Assembly: GCA_003635255.1 (NCBI GenBank) | Contig: PYJC01000065.1 | Coordinates: forward strand, 1 to 64,000 | Direction of reading: 5' to 3' | DNA: 64,000 bases | Source: Candidatus Poribacteria bacterium | Lineage (GTDB): Bacteria; Poribacteria; WGA-4E; WGA-3G | Shown here: positions 20,344 through 29,309 of the stretch, one piece after another | Numbering within the stretch: position 1 is the first letter of the stretch | How the letters are laid out: the number at the start of each line of letters is the position of its first letter | The notes under the pieces: model-generated | Databases searched by the model: none | Told to the model about the DNA's origin: nothing | The model's input: only the letters and a program-made list of their open reading frames with translations | Made by a program: the position numbers and the translations under genes

Positions 20344-21321
20344 ATGGTTCGTATAGGTGTAGTCGGAGTGGGTGGCATGGGAAACGGCCATTGCAACGCG
20401 CTCCCTAACGTTGAAAATTGTGAATTTGTAGGCGTGGCGGATCTTCGCTTGGAAGCGGCGGAAGCCGTTGCTGAGCGACTTCAGATTCGCGCCTTCCAAG
20501 ACTATCAGGAATTATTTGCTGTTGTGGACGCTGTCGTCGTCGCGACACCCCCTGTTGCACATACACAGGTCGTCATTGATGCAGCGGAGGCGGGCGTGCA
20601 TGCCTTCTGTGAAAAACCGCTCTCCTTGACACTCGCTGACGCAGATGCGATGATTGAAGCATCGGATAAGGCGGGCACGCATCTGATGGTCGGACAAGTC
20701 CTGCGCTTCTATCCTGTCCATGAGCTCGGTAGACAAATGGTGGACAACGGCGACATCGGAGACATTACCTACATTGAAACCGATTATACGGGGCCCTATA
20801 ATGCCCCGCGCGGCCGACCCGAAAGCTGGTACGGCACTGTCGGTGGACTCTTGGAAAACGGCATCCACAAATCTGACCTGATTAACTGGTTCGGTGGCAC
20901 TGCACTGACGGTCGCTGCTGAGGTCGGAAGTTTCTCCGGACACGACGATTGGGAAGATTACACCGTCTCACTCATCCGATACGATTCAGGGGCGGTCGGT
21001 ATTTTACGGTGGGGCGGTTTCCTCGGCGCACGCGGCACCAACGATACGATTATTGACGGTTCCGAAGGATCACTCCGTCTGAATATGTCAGCCGATCTCG
21101 CCTATCTCAAAAAGCGCGGCGGCGACTGGGAAGAAATCGTTCCAAATCGCGAGGGACCGCACGGCGTCGTCGGTGAATTAACCCATTTTGTTGATTGTGT
21201 CCGAGAGAACAGAACCCCGATGATTGACGGTAGAGGTGGAAAACACGCCGTAGAAGTCGTTTTGGCAACCTACCAATCGGCGAAAGAGAAAACCAAGGTC
21301 ACATTACCGATGGAGGAATAG
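20344..21321 (+). CDS. Gfo/Idh/MocA family oxidoreductase
   Basis: RIGVVGVGGMGNGHCNAL; HAFCEKPLSLTLADADAM. Confidence 0.92.
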   Translation: MVRIGVVGVGGMGNGHCNALPNVENCEFVGVADLRLEAAEAVAERLQIRAFQDYQELFAVVDAVVVATPPVAHTQVVIDAAEAGVHAFCEKPLSLTLADADAMIEASDKAGTHLMVGQVLRFYPVHELGRQMVDNGDIGDITYIETDYTGPYNAPRGRPESWYGTVGGLLENGIHKSDLINWFGGTALTVAAEVGSFSGHDDWEDYTVSLIRYDSGAVGILRWGGFLGARGTNDTIIDGSEGSLRLNMSADLAYLKKRGGDWEEIVPNREGPHGVVGELTHFVDCVRENRTPMIDGRGGKHAVEVVLATYQSAKEKTKVTLPMEE

Positions 21322-21420
21322 AAGGGCGCGGCTGGAAGGCTGGAAGGCTGGAAGAATGGGAAAGAGCCCAACTTTCCAACCTTTGAGCCTTCTAACCTTC
21401 CAATCTTCCAACCTTTAAAG
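21320..21420. repeat. degenerate TGGAAGG-type heptamer/inverted repeat tract
   Basis: ctggaaggctggaaggctggaag...ccaactttccaacctttgagccttctaaccttccaatcttccaacc. Confidence 0.6.
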
Positions 21421-21423
21421 CCT

Positions 21424-22293
21424 ATGCTCTTCCTTGTTCTCAACATCATCCTGCTCTCAGGCTTTGGGCTTTTCCTCAAGCATGCCAAAAACAACCAGCA
21501 ACGCCTAAACCCTATCGGCTTTGTCAACTACCTCACTGCGTTCTTTATCAGTATCTGGGTACTCTCTCAGGAATCAGACTTTGAATTCTCAAAATTGACC
21601 TTCGCGTTAGGCATATCAAACGGCGTGACGTATGCGCTCGGATTTGAGTTGTTCACTATCGGTATCCAACTCAGTGGGATTGTTGTCACGGCAGCACTCG
21701 TCAGACTGTCGATTGTGATACCAATTCTGGTGGCGATGATATTCTGGCAAGAGATCCCGAACCTATGGCAGACCATCGGACTTATCTTGACTTTCGCTGC
21801 GATTCCACTCCTCAGCCAGCGGGAAAAAGAACCGACTTATGCATTCACTCCTGACAAGCCGGAAGTGCCTCAAGGTTTAGGATTCGCTGTTGCTATTACG
21901 ATTCTGCTGGTCACCGGCATCTCACGCCTCACCATGAAAGCCTTCAACGAAATGTGTCCTATTGACGAGAAATCGCTCTATATGAGCCTGCTTTTCGGTG
22001 TCGCCACAGTTATCTATTTCGGTATATGTCTCTATCAAAAAATATGGCCGAATTGGTGGGAAGTTTTCTATGGTGTGCTGATAGGCGTCTGTAATGTCGG
22101 TGGCAGTTGGGCACTCCTCATCGCATTGGATCAAGTCAGTGCGTTAATCGCTTTTCCGATGTCAAGTTCCGGTGGCGTGCTGTTCACGATGTTCGTTGGC
22201 ATGGTGTTCCTCCATGAACGGCTGAGCCGAACCTCTCTCATCGGTGCCTTGGTTGCAACCATTGCATTAATCTTTGTCAATTTGAAGCCATGA
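21424..22293 (+). CDS. EamA/DMT-family transporter-like membrane protein
   Basis: ~10 hydrophobic helices; IALDQVSALIAFPMSSSGGVLFTMFVGMVFLHERLSRTSLIGALVATIALIFVN. Confidence 0.75.
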   Translation: MLFLVLNIILLSGFGLFLKHAKNNQQRLNPIGFVNYLTAFFISIWVLSQESDFEFSKLTFALGISNGVTYALGFELFTIGIQLSGIVVTAALVRLSIVIPILVAMIFWQEIPNLWQTIGLILTFAAIPLLSQREKEPTYAFTPDKPEVPQGLGFAVAITILLVTGISRLTMKAFNEMCPIDEKSLYMSLLFGVATVIYFGICLYQKIWPNWWEVFYGVLIGVCNVGGSWALLIALDQVSALIAFPMSSSGGVLFTMFVGMVFLHERLSRTSLIGALVATIALIFVNLKP

Positions 22294-22347
22294 TTTGCTA
22301 TGAGCATTTAGTTTTCCAATAAAAGCGAACGCCGAATTGCAGCAACC

Positions 22348-22586
22348 TTCTGTAGGAGCGAGCTGTGCTCGCGATCTTCTGTAGGAGCGAGCTGTGCTCG
22401 CGATCTTCTGTAGGAGCGAGCTGTGCTCGCGATCTTCTGTAGGAGCGAGCTGTGCTCGCGATCTTCTGTAGGAGCGGGTGTTTTTGCTTGGGTATTTCTG
22501 CGTATTTTTTCTCGCTCGCGATCTTCTGTAGGAGCGAGCTGTGCTCGCGATCTTCTGTAGGAGCGAGCTGTGCTCGCGATCTTCTG
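22348..22586. repeat. 29-bp REP-like hairpin tandem array (6 intact copies plus 1 interrupted copy)
   Basis: ttctgtaggagcgagctgtgctcgcgatc repeated at 29-bp spacing (unit starts 22351, 22380, 22409, 22438, then 22527, 22556); each contains GCGAGC-tgt-GCTCGC. Confidence 0.92.
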
Positions 22587-22690
22587 AGCAAAAGCCTAAA
22601 ACTAAATAGCCCTACCCTAAAGCAAAGACAAATTTGACTTTAGCCGTAAAATATGGTATCATTTATGAAAAATCGGGATTCAGAAAAATA

Positions 22691-23173
22691 ATGCGGGAAA
22701 GCGTAGAACTTGTCATTCGAAGCATCCACCTGATAGCGTCAATCGTCTGGTTCGGAGGCGTACTCTTTTCTACCTTCATCGCAATGCCAATCCTGCGGCA
22801 AAATTTGCCACCGCAAGACCTGTTAGCAGTCCACAACCGTTTTCGCACTTGGATACGATTGATGATTCATATTCTCCTGACAACGGGCGCGATGGTGTTC
22901 TTTATCGTTGCATGGAATAACGGATTTTTTGCACAGCAGAGTGGTAGCGATTTCAAAACCTATGTGTTAACTTTCGTCGCAAAACTTGCAGCGTTTGGAC
23001 TCATGGCACTCTTTTGGGGACTATATAGTTCGCTCTATCGGCGACACCTTGAGATTACGCCACCCGACAGCGAAGCACATCACAGCCAGAGTCCTTATAT
23101 CAATATCTGGAGAGGCTTGACGCTGATTGCAGGTTTAATCGTTTTCGCGCTTGCATTGTTAGTAAAAAACTGA
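22691..23173 (+). CDS. CopD-like/DUF4149-like four-TM membrane protein
   Basis: LVIRSIHLIASIVWFGGVLFSTFIAMPIL; four hydrophobic helices. Confidence 0.7.
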   Translation: MRESVELVIRSIHLIASIVWFGGVLFSTFIAMPILRQNLPPQDLLAVHNRFRTWIRLMIHILLTTGAMVFFIVAWNNGFFAQQSGSDFKTYVLTFVAKLAAFGLMALFWGLYSSLYRRHLEITPPDSEAHHSQSPYINIWRGLTLIAGLIVFALALLVKN

Positions 23174-23204
23174 TTTCAAAACACTATATCTCTTCGCTAT
23201 TAAA

Positions 23205-24572
23205 ATGACAGATACAAAAGTTCAGGCAGTCTCATGGAATATCACCCGATTGTGTAACCTGAAATGTACGCACTGCTATCTCCCCGCAGGATTCGTAGAC
23301 ACAAATGAGTTAGAGAGCGGAAACTTTCAATTATCTGATATTCAAAATTCTACGGAATACTCGCGGGACGCGGAATTAAGCCAATCCCAATGTTTTCGTG
23401 TCATTGATGAGATCGCCGAAATCAATCCACACATCCTCCTCATTCTCACTGGTGGTGAACCGTTATTACGTCCAGATATCTTGGAGATATCGAAATATGC
23501 CTCCGATACCGGATTTCTTGTTGTCATGGGCACAAACGGTGTACTGCTCAACGATGCGGTGGTTGAGCAGATGCAACAGCACGGTGTCACCGGTGCTGGT
23601 GTGAGTCTCGACGCTATCCGACCGACAGACCACGACAAGTTTCGGGGGATGGAGGGCGCATGGAAGGCGACAATGAACGGTGTTGAAGCACTCAAGCGCG
23701 CACAAATGGACTTCCTCGTTCAAACCTCGGTAACGCAGTGGAATTACGACGAAATTCCAAAAATTGTAGAGTTCGCATATCAACTCGGTGCCAAAGTCTT
23801 AAACCTCTATTTTCTCGTCCGAACCGGTAGAGGTAAGACGGTGATGGACCTCACGCCTACGCAATATGAGAAAATGCTTGAGACGATGTTCGAGTTGCAA
23901 GCAGCCTATACCGGGAAGATGCTCATCGCTGCGAAATGCGCCCCACACTACAAGCGCGTTATCTATGGGCAACAATCCGACTCCGCCTTCCTCCAAGGCT
24001 ATCCCAGTGGCACATGTCCGTGTGGTATCTACTACTGTCGCATCACGCCTGAGGGTGAATTAACCCCGTGTCCCTATCTGCCTGTTAGCGTTGGAAACCT
24101 CAAGGATGAGAGTTTCGTTAAACTCTGGAATGAATCAAAAACTTTTCAGGATTTAAGAAACCGAAACCTACTTGAAGGGAAGTGCGGCGCATGTGAATTC
24201 AAGGAGGTATGTGGCGGTTGTCGGGCACGTGCTTATGCGACAACTGGCAACTACCTCGCTGAGGATGCATCATGCGATTATCAACCAGGGACACAACCTG
24301 TTGCTGAAATGGAAGGGCAACACGCTACACCACCTGTTCAGATTGAAAAAAGGATTGCTTTTGCAACGGAAACCGATTACGATTTGCAATGGACGGCAGC
24401 AGCAGAAAAACGGTTGAAACGAGTCCCATCATTTGCACGCGGTATGGTCGTCAAAAGCGTTGAAAAATACGCACGCGAACACGGCTACCGGGAGGTCACC
24501 CCTGAATTGATGCAAGCCGTCAAAAAACGATTCGATGAAACCGGCATCCCATCTTTCAGACCAAAACGCTAA
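23205..24572 (+). CDS. radical SAM/SPASM protein with C-terminal PCP_red-like domain
   Basis: CNLKCTHCY; LTGGEPLLR; SPASM CGACEFKEVCGGCRARAY; C-terminal W(T)AAAEKRLKRVPSFARGMVVKSVEKYAREHGYREVT. Confidence 0.88.
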   Translation: MTDTKVQAVSWNITRLCNLKCTHCYLPAGFVDTNELESGNFQLSDIQNSTEYSRDAELSQSQCFRVIDEIAEINPHILLILTGGEPLLRPDILEISKYASDTGFLVVMGTNGVLLNDAVVEQMQQHGVTGAGVSLDAIRPTDHDKFRGMEGAWKATMNGVEALKRAQMDFLVQTSVTQWNYDEIPKIVEFAYQLGAKVLNLYFLVRTGRGKTVMDLTPTQYEKMLETMFELQAAYTGKMLIAAKCAPHYKRVIYGQQSDSAFLQGYPSGTCPCGIYYCRITPEGELTPCPYLPVSVGNLKDESFVKLWNESKTFQDLRNRNLLEGKCGACEFKEVCGGCRARAYATTGNYLAEDASCDYQPGTQPVAEMEGQHATPPVQIEKRIAFATETDYDLQWTAAAEKRLKRVPSFARGMVVKSVEKYAREHGYREVTPELMQAVKKRFDETGIPSFRPKR

Positions 24573-24630
24573 TGCAAAATAATAGGCACACGCCGCTGTG
24601 CCGTAACAATGACCACAATAGGAAATTTGT

Positions 24631-25356
24631 ATGCTAACCCCGGAACAGATAACATTTTTTCAGGAGCATGGATACCTGATTCTTAAAAACCTCATTGATT
24701 CGGAGGTAATTGACGCATGGCGGGAGCAGGTCTGGAAGCATTTTGGTTCCAGTTTTGAAACACCGGAGACGTGGCCCAACGATTATGAAATTCCGGGATT
24801 CAGTTTCTCACCGGTTTTTGGACACCTGCCTGCGATGCAAGAAATTAGCGAACAACTCGGTGGTGGACAATTTTTTACGGGGGGCGGCGGTTCACCGATC
24901 ATCAAATGGCCCAATCCCGAAGAAGCGTGGGAAATGCCCAAGGACGGACACATCGACGCGTATGGTGCCGTTGCTGGCTGGAGTCCTTTTATGTTCGGGG
25001 CAACAACTTATCTCTATGATGCTAAACCCAAGGGCGGTGCTTTCATCTTTTGGCCCCGAAGTCATCAATCAACGCACAAGTATTTCCTCCAATATCCTGA
25101 GCAGATTGATGGCAGTTTCTACGATATCGAAGATTGGGGATGGCATGTGCTTTCAGATTTATCGCCAGAAGGACCCCGTGAGTTTATTGGTGCCGCGGGT
25201 GATGTTGTCCTCTGGCACGCCTTTCTCTGCCACACCGGATCGGAAAATGTGAGGGATGTCCCCCGTTTCGGTCTCTTTGCACGCTATGCCCATGAAAAAC
25301 GGGACGAGATTAAATATGAAATTCCAGACGACCTCTGGAAATATTGGGCAATTTAG
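24631..25356 (+). CDS. phytanoyl-CoA dioxygenase (PhyH) family protein, copy A
   Basis: LTPEQITFFQEHGYLILKNLI; HIDAYG; WHAFLCHTGSENVRDVPRFGLFARY. Confidence 0.88.
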   Translation: MLTPEQITFFQEHGYLILKNLIDSEVIDAWREQVWKHFGSSFETPETWPNDYEIPGFSFSPVFGHLPAMQEISEQLGGGQFFTGGGGSPIIKWPNPEEAWEMPKDGHIDAYGAVAGWSPFMFGATTYLYDAKPKGGAFIFWPRSHQSTHKYFLQYPEQIDGSFYDIEDWGWHVLSDLSPEGPREFIGAAGDVVLWHAFLCHTGSENVRDVPRFGLFARYAHEKRDEIKYEIPDDLWKYWAI

Positions 25357-25392
25357 GAAATGGTTATCAGCCATCAACTTGAGGGAACCCAG

Positions 25393-26112
25393 ATGCTTAC
25401 AGCAGATCAAATTGCATTTTTTCAAGAACACGGATACCTTATCCTTGAAAATTTTGTTGATTCGGAGATAATTGATGAATGGCGGGAACAGGTCTGGAAA
25501 CATTTCGATTCCAACCTAAATACGCCAGAGACATGGCCCAACGACTATGTGGTCCAAAACTTCAGTTTTTCGCCACTATTCGGGCAGCTGCCTGCAATGC
25601 AGGAGATTACCAAGCAACTTGGGGGTGGACAATTTACCGGTGGAGGGGGTTCACCACTCGTCAAATGGCCCAATCCTGAAGAGGAATGGTCAATGCCCGG
25701 TAGCGGACACATTGATGCATACGGCCCCGGCGGTTGGAGTCCCTTTATGCTCGGCGCGACAACCTATCTCTACGATGTTGAACCCGGCGGTGGTGCCTTC
25801 GTCTTTTGGCCCCAAAGCCACCAGTCGACGCATAAATACTTCCTTCAATATCCTGAGCAGATTGATGGCAGTTTCTATGACATTGAGGATTGGGGATGGC
25901 ATGTGCTTTCGGATTTATCGCCAGAAGGACCCCGCGAATTTATAGGGGCCGCCGGCGACGTTGTGCTATGGCACGCATTTCTCTGCCATACCGGGTCGGC
26001 GAATATCAGAGACATTCCCCGTTTTGGGATCTTTGCGCGCTACTCCCATCAAAAGCGGGAAGAGATTAAATATGAAATTCCAGAGAACCTCTGGAAATAT
26101 TGGGCAGTTTAA
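25393..26112 (+). CDS. phytanoyl-CoA dioxygenase (PhyH) family protein, copy B (tandem paralogue)
   Basis: Near-colinear with copy A at protein and DNA level. Confidence 0.88.
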   Translation: MLTADQIAFFQEHGYLILENFVDSEIIDEWREQVWKHFDSNLNTPETWPNDYVVQNFSFSPLFGQLPAMQEITKQLGGGQFTGGGGSPLVKWPNPEEEWSMPGSGHIDAYGPGGWSPFMLGATTYLYDVEPGGGAFVFWPQSHQSTHKYFLQYPEQIDGSFYDIEDWGWHVLSDLSPEGPREFIGAAGDVVLWHAFLCHTGSANIRDIPRFGIFARYSHQKREEIKYEIPENLWKYWAV

Positions 26113-26122
26113 GGAGGGAAAT

Positions 26123-26536
26123 GTGAAAGAACAAACAAATGCACAAGAACGGCTTACAGATGTAGAAGAACGCTTGACGCGTGTCGAAAACCTACTCGTT
26201 AGCATCAACGAGAAGTTGGACCAGCGTTCCAATGTCGGTGAGGTAGACACAGAGAAGGCGGAAGCGTTCAAGGAGTGGGTGACCGATTACGTCTCAATGC
26301 GGTTACAACAACTCGTACCAGAGACATGCGATCATCCCGATGAAGCCCTATTTCAGGACGGTCCCTACCTCGATAACACCACAGTGCCTTGCACAGAGGA
26401 AGTTGAACATCGGGTTAAACGGATACCGATCCCTTTTGTCCGAGAGATGGTCGTCCAACGTGTCGCTGAAAACGCACGGGAGGCTGGCGTTGAACGCGTA
26501 GATATTGACTTTTTCGAGAAAGCCGCTACATTTTGA
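26123..26536 (+). CDS. small coiled-coil protein with C-terminal PCP_red-like domain
   Basis: GTG start 26123 after AAGGAGGG; VKRIPIPFVREMVVQRVAENAREAGVERVDIDFFEKA. Confidence 0.7.
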   Translation: MKEQTNAQERLTDVEERLTRVENLLVSINEKLDQRSNVGEVDTEKAEAFKEWVTDYVSMRLQQLVPETCDHPDEALFQDGPYLDNTTVPCTEEVEHRVKRIPIPFVREMVVQRVAENAREAGVERVDIDFFEKAATF

Positions 26537-26750
26537 CAATGCAAAGCCACAGAGGAGTTCCCTCTGCCTAATTTTGATTGGAAGGACTTCTTAAAGGCAC
26601 CGCTGTAATGGTTGTCAGTTATCAGTACGTTTTTCTACGAAAAACCTTTCAGTTAACAGTTAAAGAGGTTTTCTGTGGAACCTTCACAGAGAACGGAACT
26701 GTTCCAAGCCCCTTCTTAACCTAATAACTTATAACTTATAACCACTCACT

Positions 26751-27146
26751 ATGGACTGGGTTTTCAACACCTTCTCAGAATATCTTGAAAATGACTTCAA
26801 AAAACGGATCGGGAACTCGAATCCCACCGTTTCCGACCTGTGGGAAGCCTTTCAGGTACTCTTTCCTGCGACTTCAGCCCAACTCCTCGTGCAGGAGCCA
26901 GTAGGCAATACAGTGCGGTTTAAAGCACTCGCATTCTATCATGCGGACGAAATGGGTCCATTGATCGAAGCACCATTGGAATATCTCAAACAGAATTTCG
27001 GGGGCGGCAAATTCAAAATCAACTTCTATCACGGTATGCAATTCATCGCCACCATTAACTTCAAGCCAGAGGGACCTGAAATCTGGCGAGAACTACCAGA
27101 ACTCGAAGGAAATCCTACGATTGACGAAACTGTAACGACTGACTGA
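26751..27146 (+). CDS. conserved hypothetical protein
   Basis: Well-formed 131-aa ORF in colinear gene context; no family recognised. Confidence 0.6.
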   Translation: MDWVFNTFSEYLENDFKKRIGNSNPTVSDLWEAFQVLFPATSAQLLVQEPVGNTVRFKALAFYHADEMGPLIEAPLEYLKQNFGGGKFKINFYHGMQFIATINFKPEGPEIWRELPELEGNPTIDETVTTD

Positions 27147-27221
27147 AATAGGTGAATGACTTACACGCTAAACATGGTGTAAAAAGGAGTAGGCACACGG
27201 TATGTGCCCTAATCAAAGACA

Positions 27222-27662
27222 ATGGATGTGAATCAACAACAGGAATTTGGGGAATGCCCCTCGTGTACAAAGACGAACCTCCGACGGTTGGATGGAAATT
27301 CATGGTTCTGCTTGGATTGTGACTGGGATAACCTCACGATTATTCCGAAAGGCAACGACGAACTCCTCACCTCACTCCGACATGGTGATGTCCATTCACG
27401 GCGGATCGCCGCCCAAGCGTTGATTAATATCGGTGATGCTGACCGACACCTCGCCACCATGATGGATACAAACGCACTGCTCGAAGCGTTAGACGATGAG
27501 GATGCCGATGTGCGTTACTTCGTCGCAGTTGCCCTCGGTAAACTCGAAGCCAGCCTCAGTCTCGGTAAATTGAAGCAGCTTGCCCGAGACGATACCTCCG
27601 CGCTTGTACGGGAAGGTGCTAAAACAGCTGTTGAACAGATAGAATCACGCCACTCAGCTTAA
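27222..27662 (+). CDS. zinc-ribbon plus HEAT-repeat protein
   Basis: CPSC...CLDC; HSRRIAAQALINIGDA...DADVRYFVAVALGKL. Confidence 0.75.
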   Translation: MDVNQQQEFGECPSCTKTNLRRLDGNSWFCLDCDWDNLTIIPKGNDELLTSLRHGDVHSRRIAAQALINIGDADRHLATMMDTNALLEALDDEDADVRYFVAVALGKLEASLSLGKLKQLARDDTSALVREGAKTAVEQIESRHSA

Positions 27663-27711
27663 GGCGAAGCCCAACCAACAGGCAGGTTGGTATTTGGATA
27701 TAAGGAAATTT

Positions 27712-28132
27712 GACATACTCCCCCCGCTGAAGCAGGGGGATTCTTAGAAACCTCCTGTGCGGGGCAGATCGTGCTATCAACAACCTCTGCTTGCATAGCA
27801 AGTCTTACGAAGCCTCCTGCAACAGTTAATGCCCTAACTGCGACACCGAAGTGTCCTTACGAAAAGTTTGAGTCGTTCATTTCAAATGGGATGTGCTTTT
27901 AAGCAATCTTTCCCTACTAACGACTGACGAGCATATTTTAGATATTTTTTGAGTCGTGTGAGGCTTTTACGTGATTGTCTCAAATATCAAGCAATATACC
28001 AATGCATCAATCACAACCAATGCCGAACACTATCTATTTAGACGATTTAGAGAGAAAAAAGTTTAATCTAAAACGACTAAAAACATAGGCGGTGTCTACA
28101 TCCCCCGAATGAATTCAGGGGTTTTGACACCG
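27712..28132. mobile_element. ORF-less IS200/IS605-like remnant (PATE/MITE-like), possibly carrying a degenerate omegaRNA
   Basis: Left hairpin CTCCCCCCGCTGAAGCAGGGGGATTCTTAG; right nested hairpin CGGTGTCtacatCCCCcgaatgaattcaGGGGttttGACACCG; no coding ORF between. Confidence 0.5.
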
Positions 28133-28241
28133 AAAATCGATAAAAAACGGAAGCCCAAGCAACGCGCCGGGAAACCGGATATACGGATAGGATCTTTCTA
28201 CACGCAACTTGCCTAATCGAACCGCAAGGAAATATAAAAGA

Positions 28242-29306
28242 ATGGAAAAAATTCGACTCGGTTATATCGGCTGTGGATTCATGGCACAGAAGGTCCACAT
28301 CCCGAATTTCATGAGCATTCCGGACTGTGAACTCATCGGTCTCGCGGAAATGCGTTCCGAACTCGGAAAAACAGTCCAGACCCGTTTCGGGATCCCCCAA
28401 CTCTACAGCGACCACAGTGAACTCGCACAAAACACCGATATTGAAGCGGTCGCCGTATCCGCTGACTTCGCCTTACAAGGTGAAATCGCCAAAGACCTCC
28501 TTTTGGCAGGTAAACACGTCTTCATGGAGAAACCGATGGCTGTCTCCACAGAACAGGCTGAGGCGATCGTGGCGGCATCGCAGGTGTCTGGCAAAAAGTT
28601 GATGGTCGGCTACATGAAACGCTACGATGCTGGCAACGAGATCGTCAAAGCGAAGGTGGCACAGTTCCGAGAGACCGGCGAACTCGGACGCTTGACGTAT
28701 GCCAGAAATCACGGCTTCGGCGGGGATTGGGTTTGCAATCTTGATACCCACATGGACGGCACTAATGAACCAAAACCGAGTGCGCCTGTCAAAACCCCAG
28801 AATGGATACCTGAACAGTACCGAGGCTCCTATCTCGGATACCTCCAGCAGTATACGCACAATATCAATCTGATGCGCTGGTTCCTTGATGCGGGTAACAA
28901 AGTCACCGTCAAAGCCGTCGATTTAGATGCGAACGGATACTCCGGTGTCGTCATCTTTGATATGGACGGCATCCGTGTGACACTGGAAACAGGACACGTT
29001 TCACACTATCGTTGGGACGAACATAGCCAAGTCTATTTTGAGAACGGTTGGGTTCACACCTGGGCACCGCCGTTACTTTTGAAAAACACGCCTGCCGAAG
29101 TTGAAATCTATCGCGCTGGCGAAGAACAGGAAATCACGCGTCCGATTCCGAGACCGAGTTGGACCTGGGCATATCACAGAGAGGCAGAATACTTCGTTGC
29201 GAACATCCGAAACGATGAACCCTTCCGCTCTTCAGCCGAGGATACGCTCACAGATGTCAGACTTTTTGAGGATATCTACCGAATCTTCATTGAACAGCAG
29301 AAATAG
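28242..29306 (+). CDS. Gfo/Idh/MocA family oxidoreductase
   Basis: IRLGYIGCGFMAQKVHIPNF; HVFMEKPMAVSTEQAEA. Confidence 0.92.
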   Translation: MEKIRLGYIGCGFMAQKVHIPNFMSIPDCELIGLAEMRSELGKTVQTRFGIPQLYSDHSELAQNTDIEAVAVSADFALQGEIAKDLLLAGKHVFMEKPMAVSTEQAEAIVAASQVSGKKLMVGYMKRYDAGNEIVKAKVAQFRETGELGRLTYARNHGFGGDWVCNLDTHMDGTNEPKPSAPVKTPEWIPEQYRGSYLGYLQQYTHNINLMRWFLDAGNKVTVKAVDLDANGYSGVVIFDMDGIRVTLETGHVSHYRWDEHSQVYFENGWVHTWAPPLLLKNTPAEVEIYRAGEEQEITRPIPRPSWTWAYHREAEYFVANIRNDEPFRSSAEDTLTDVRLFEDIYRIFIEQQK

Positions 29307-29309
29307 TTG

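Noticed and set aside
22348-22586. CRISPR-like regular repeat array
   Set aside because: Units are directly contiguous 29-bp tandem repeats with no unique spacers and no cas genes nearby
22298-22591. 97-aa minus-strand ORF (repeated SSLLQKIASTARSYRR)
   Set aside because: It is just the translation of the REP-like array
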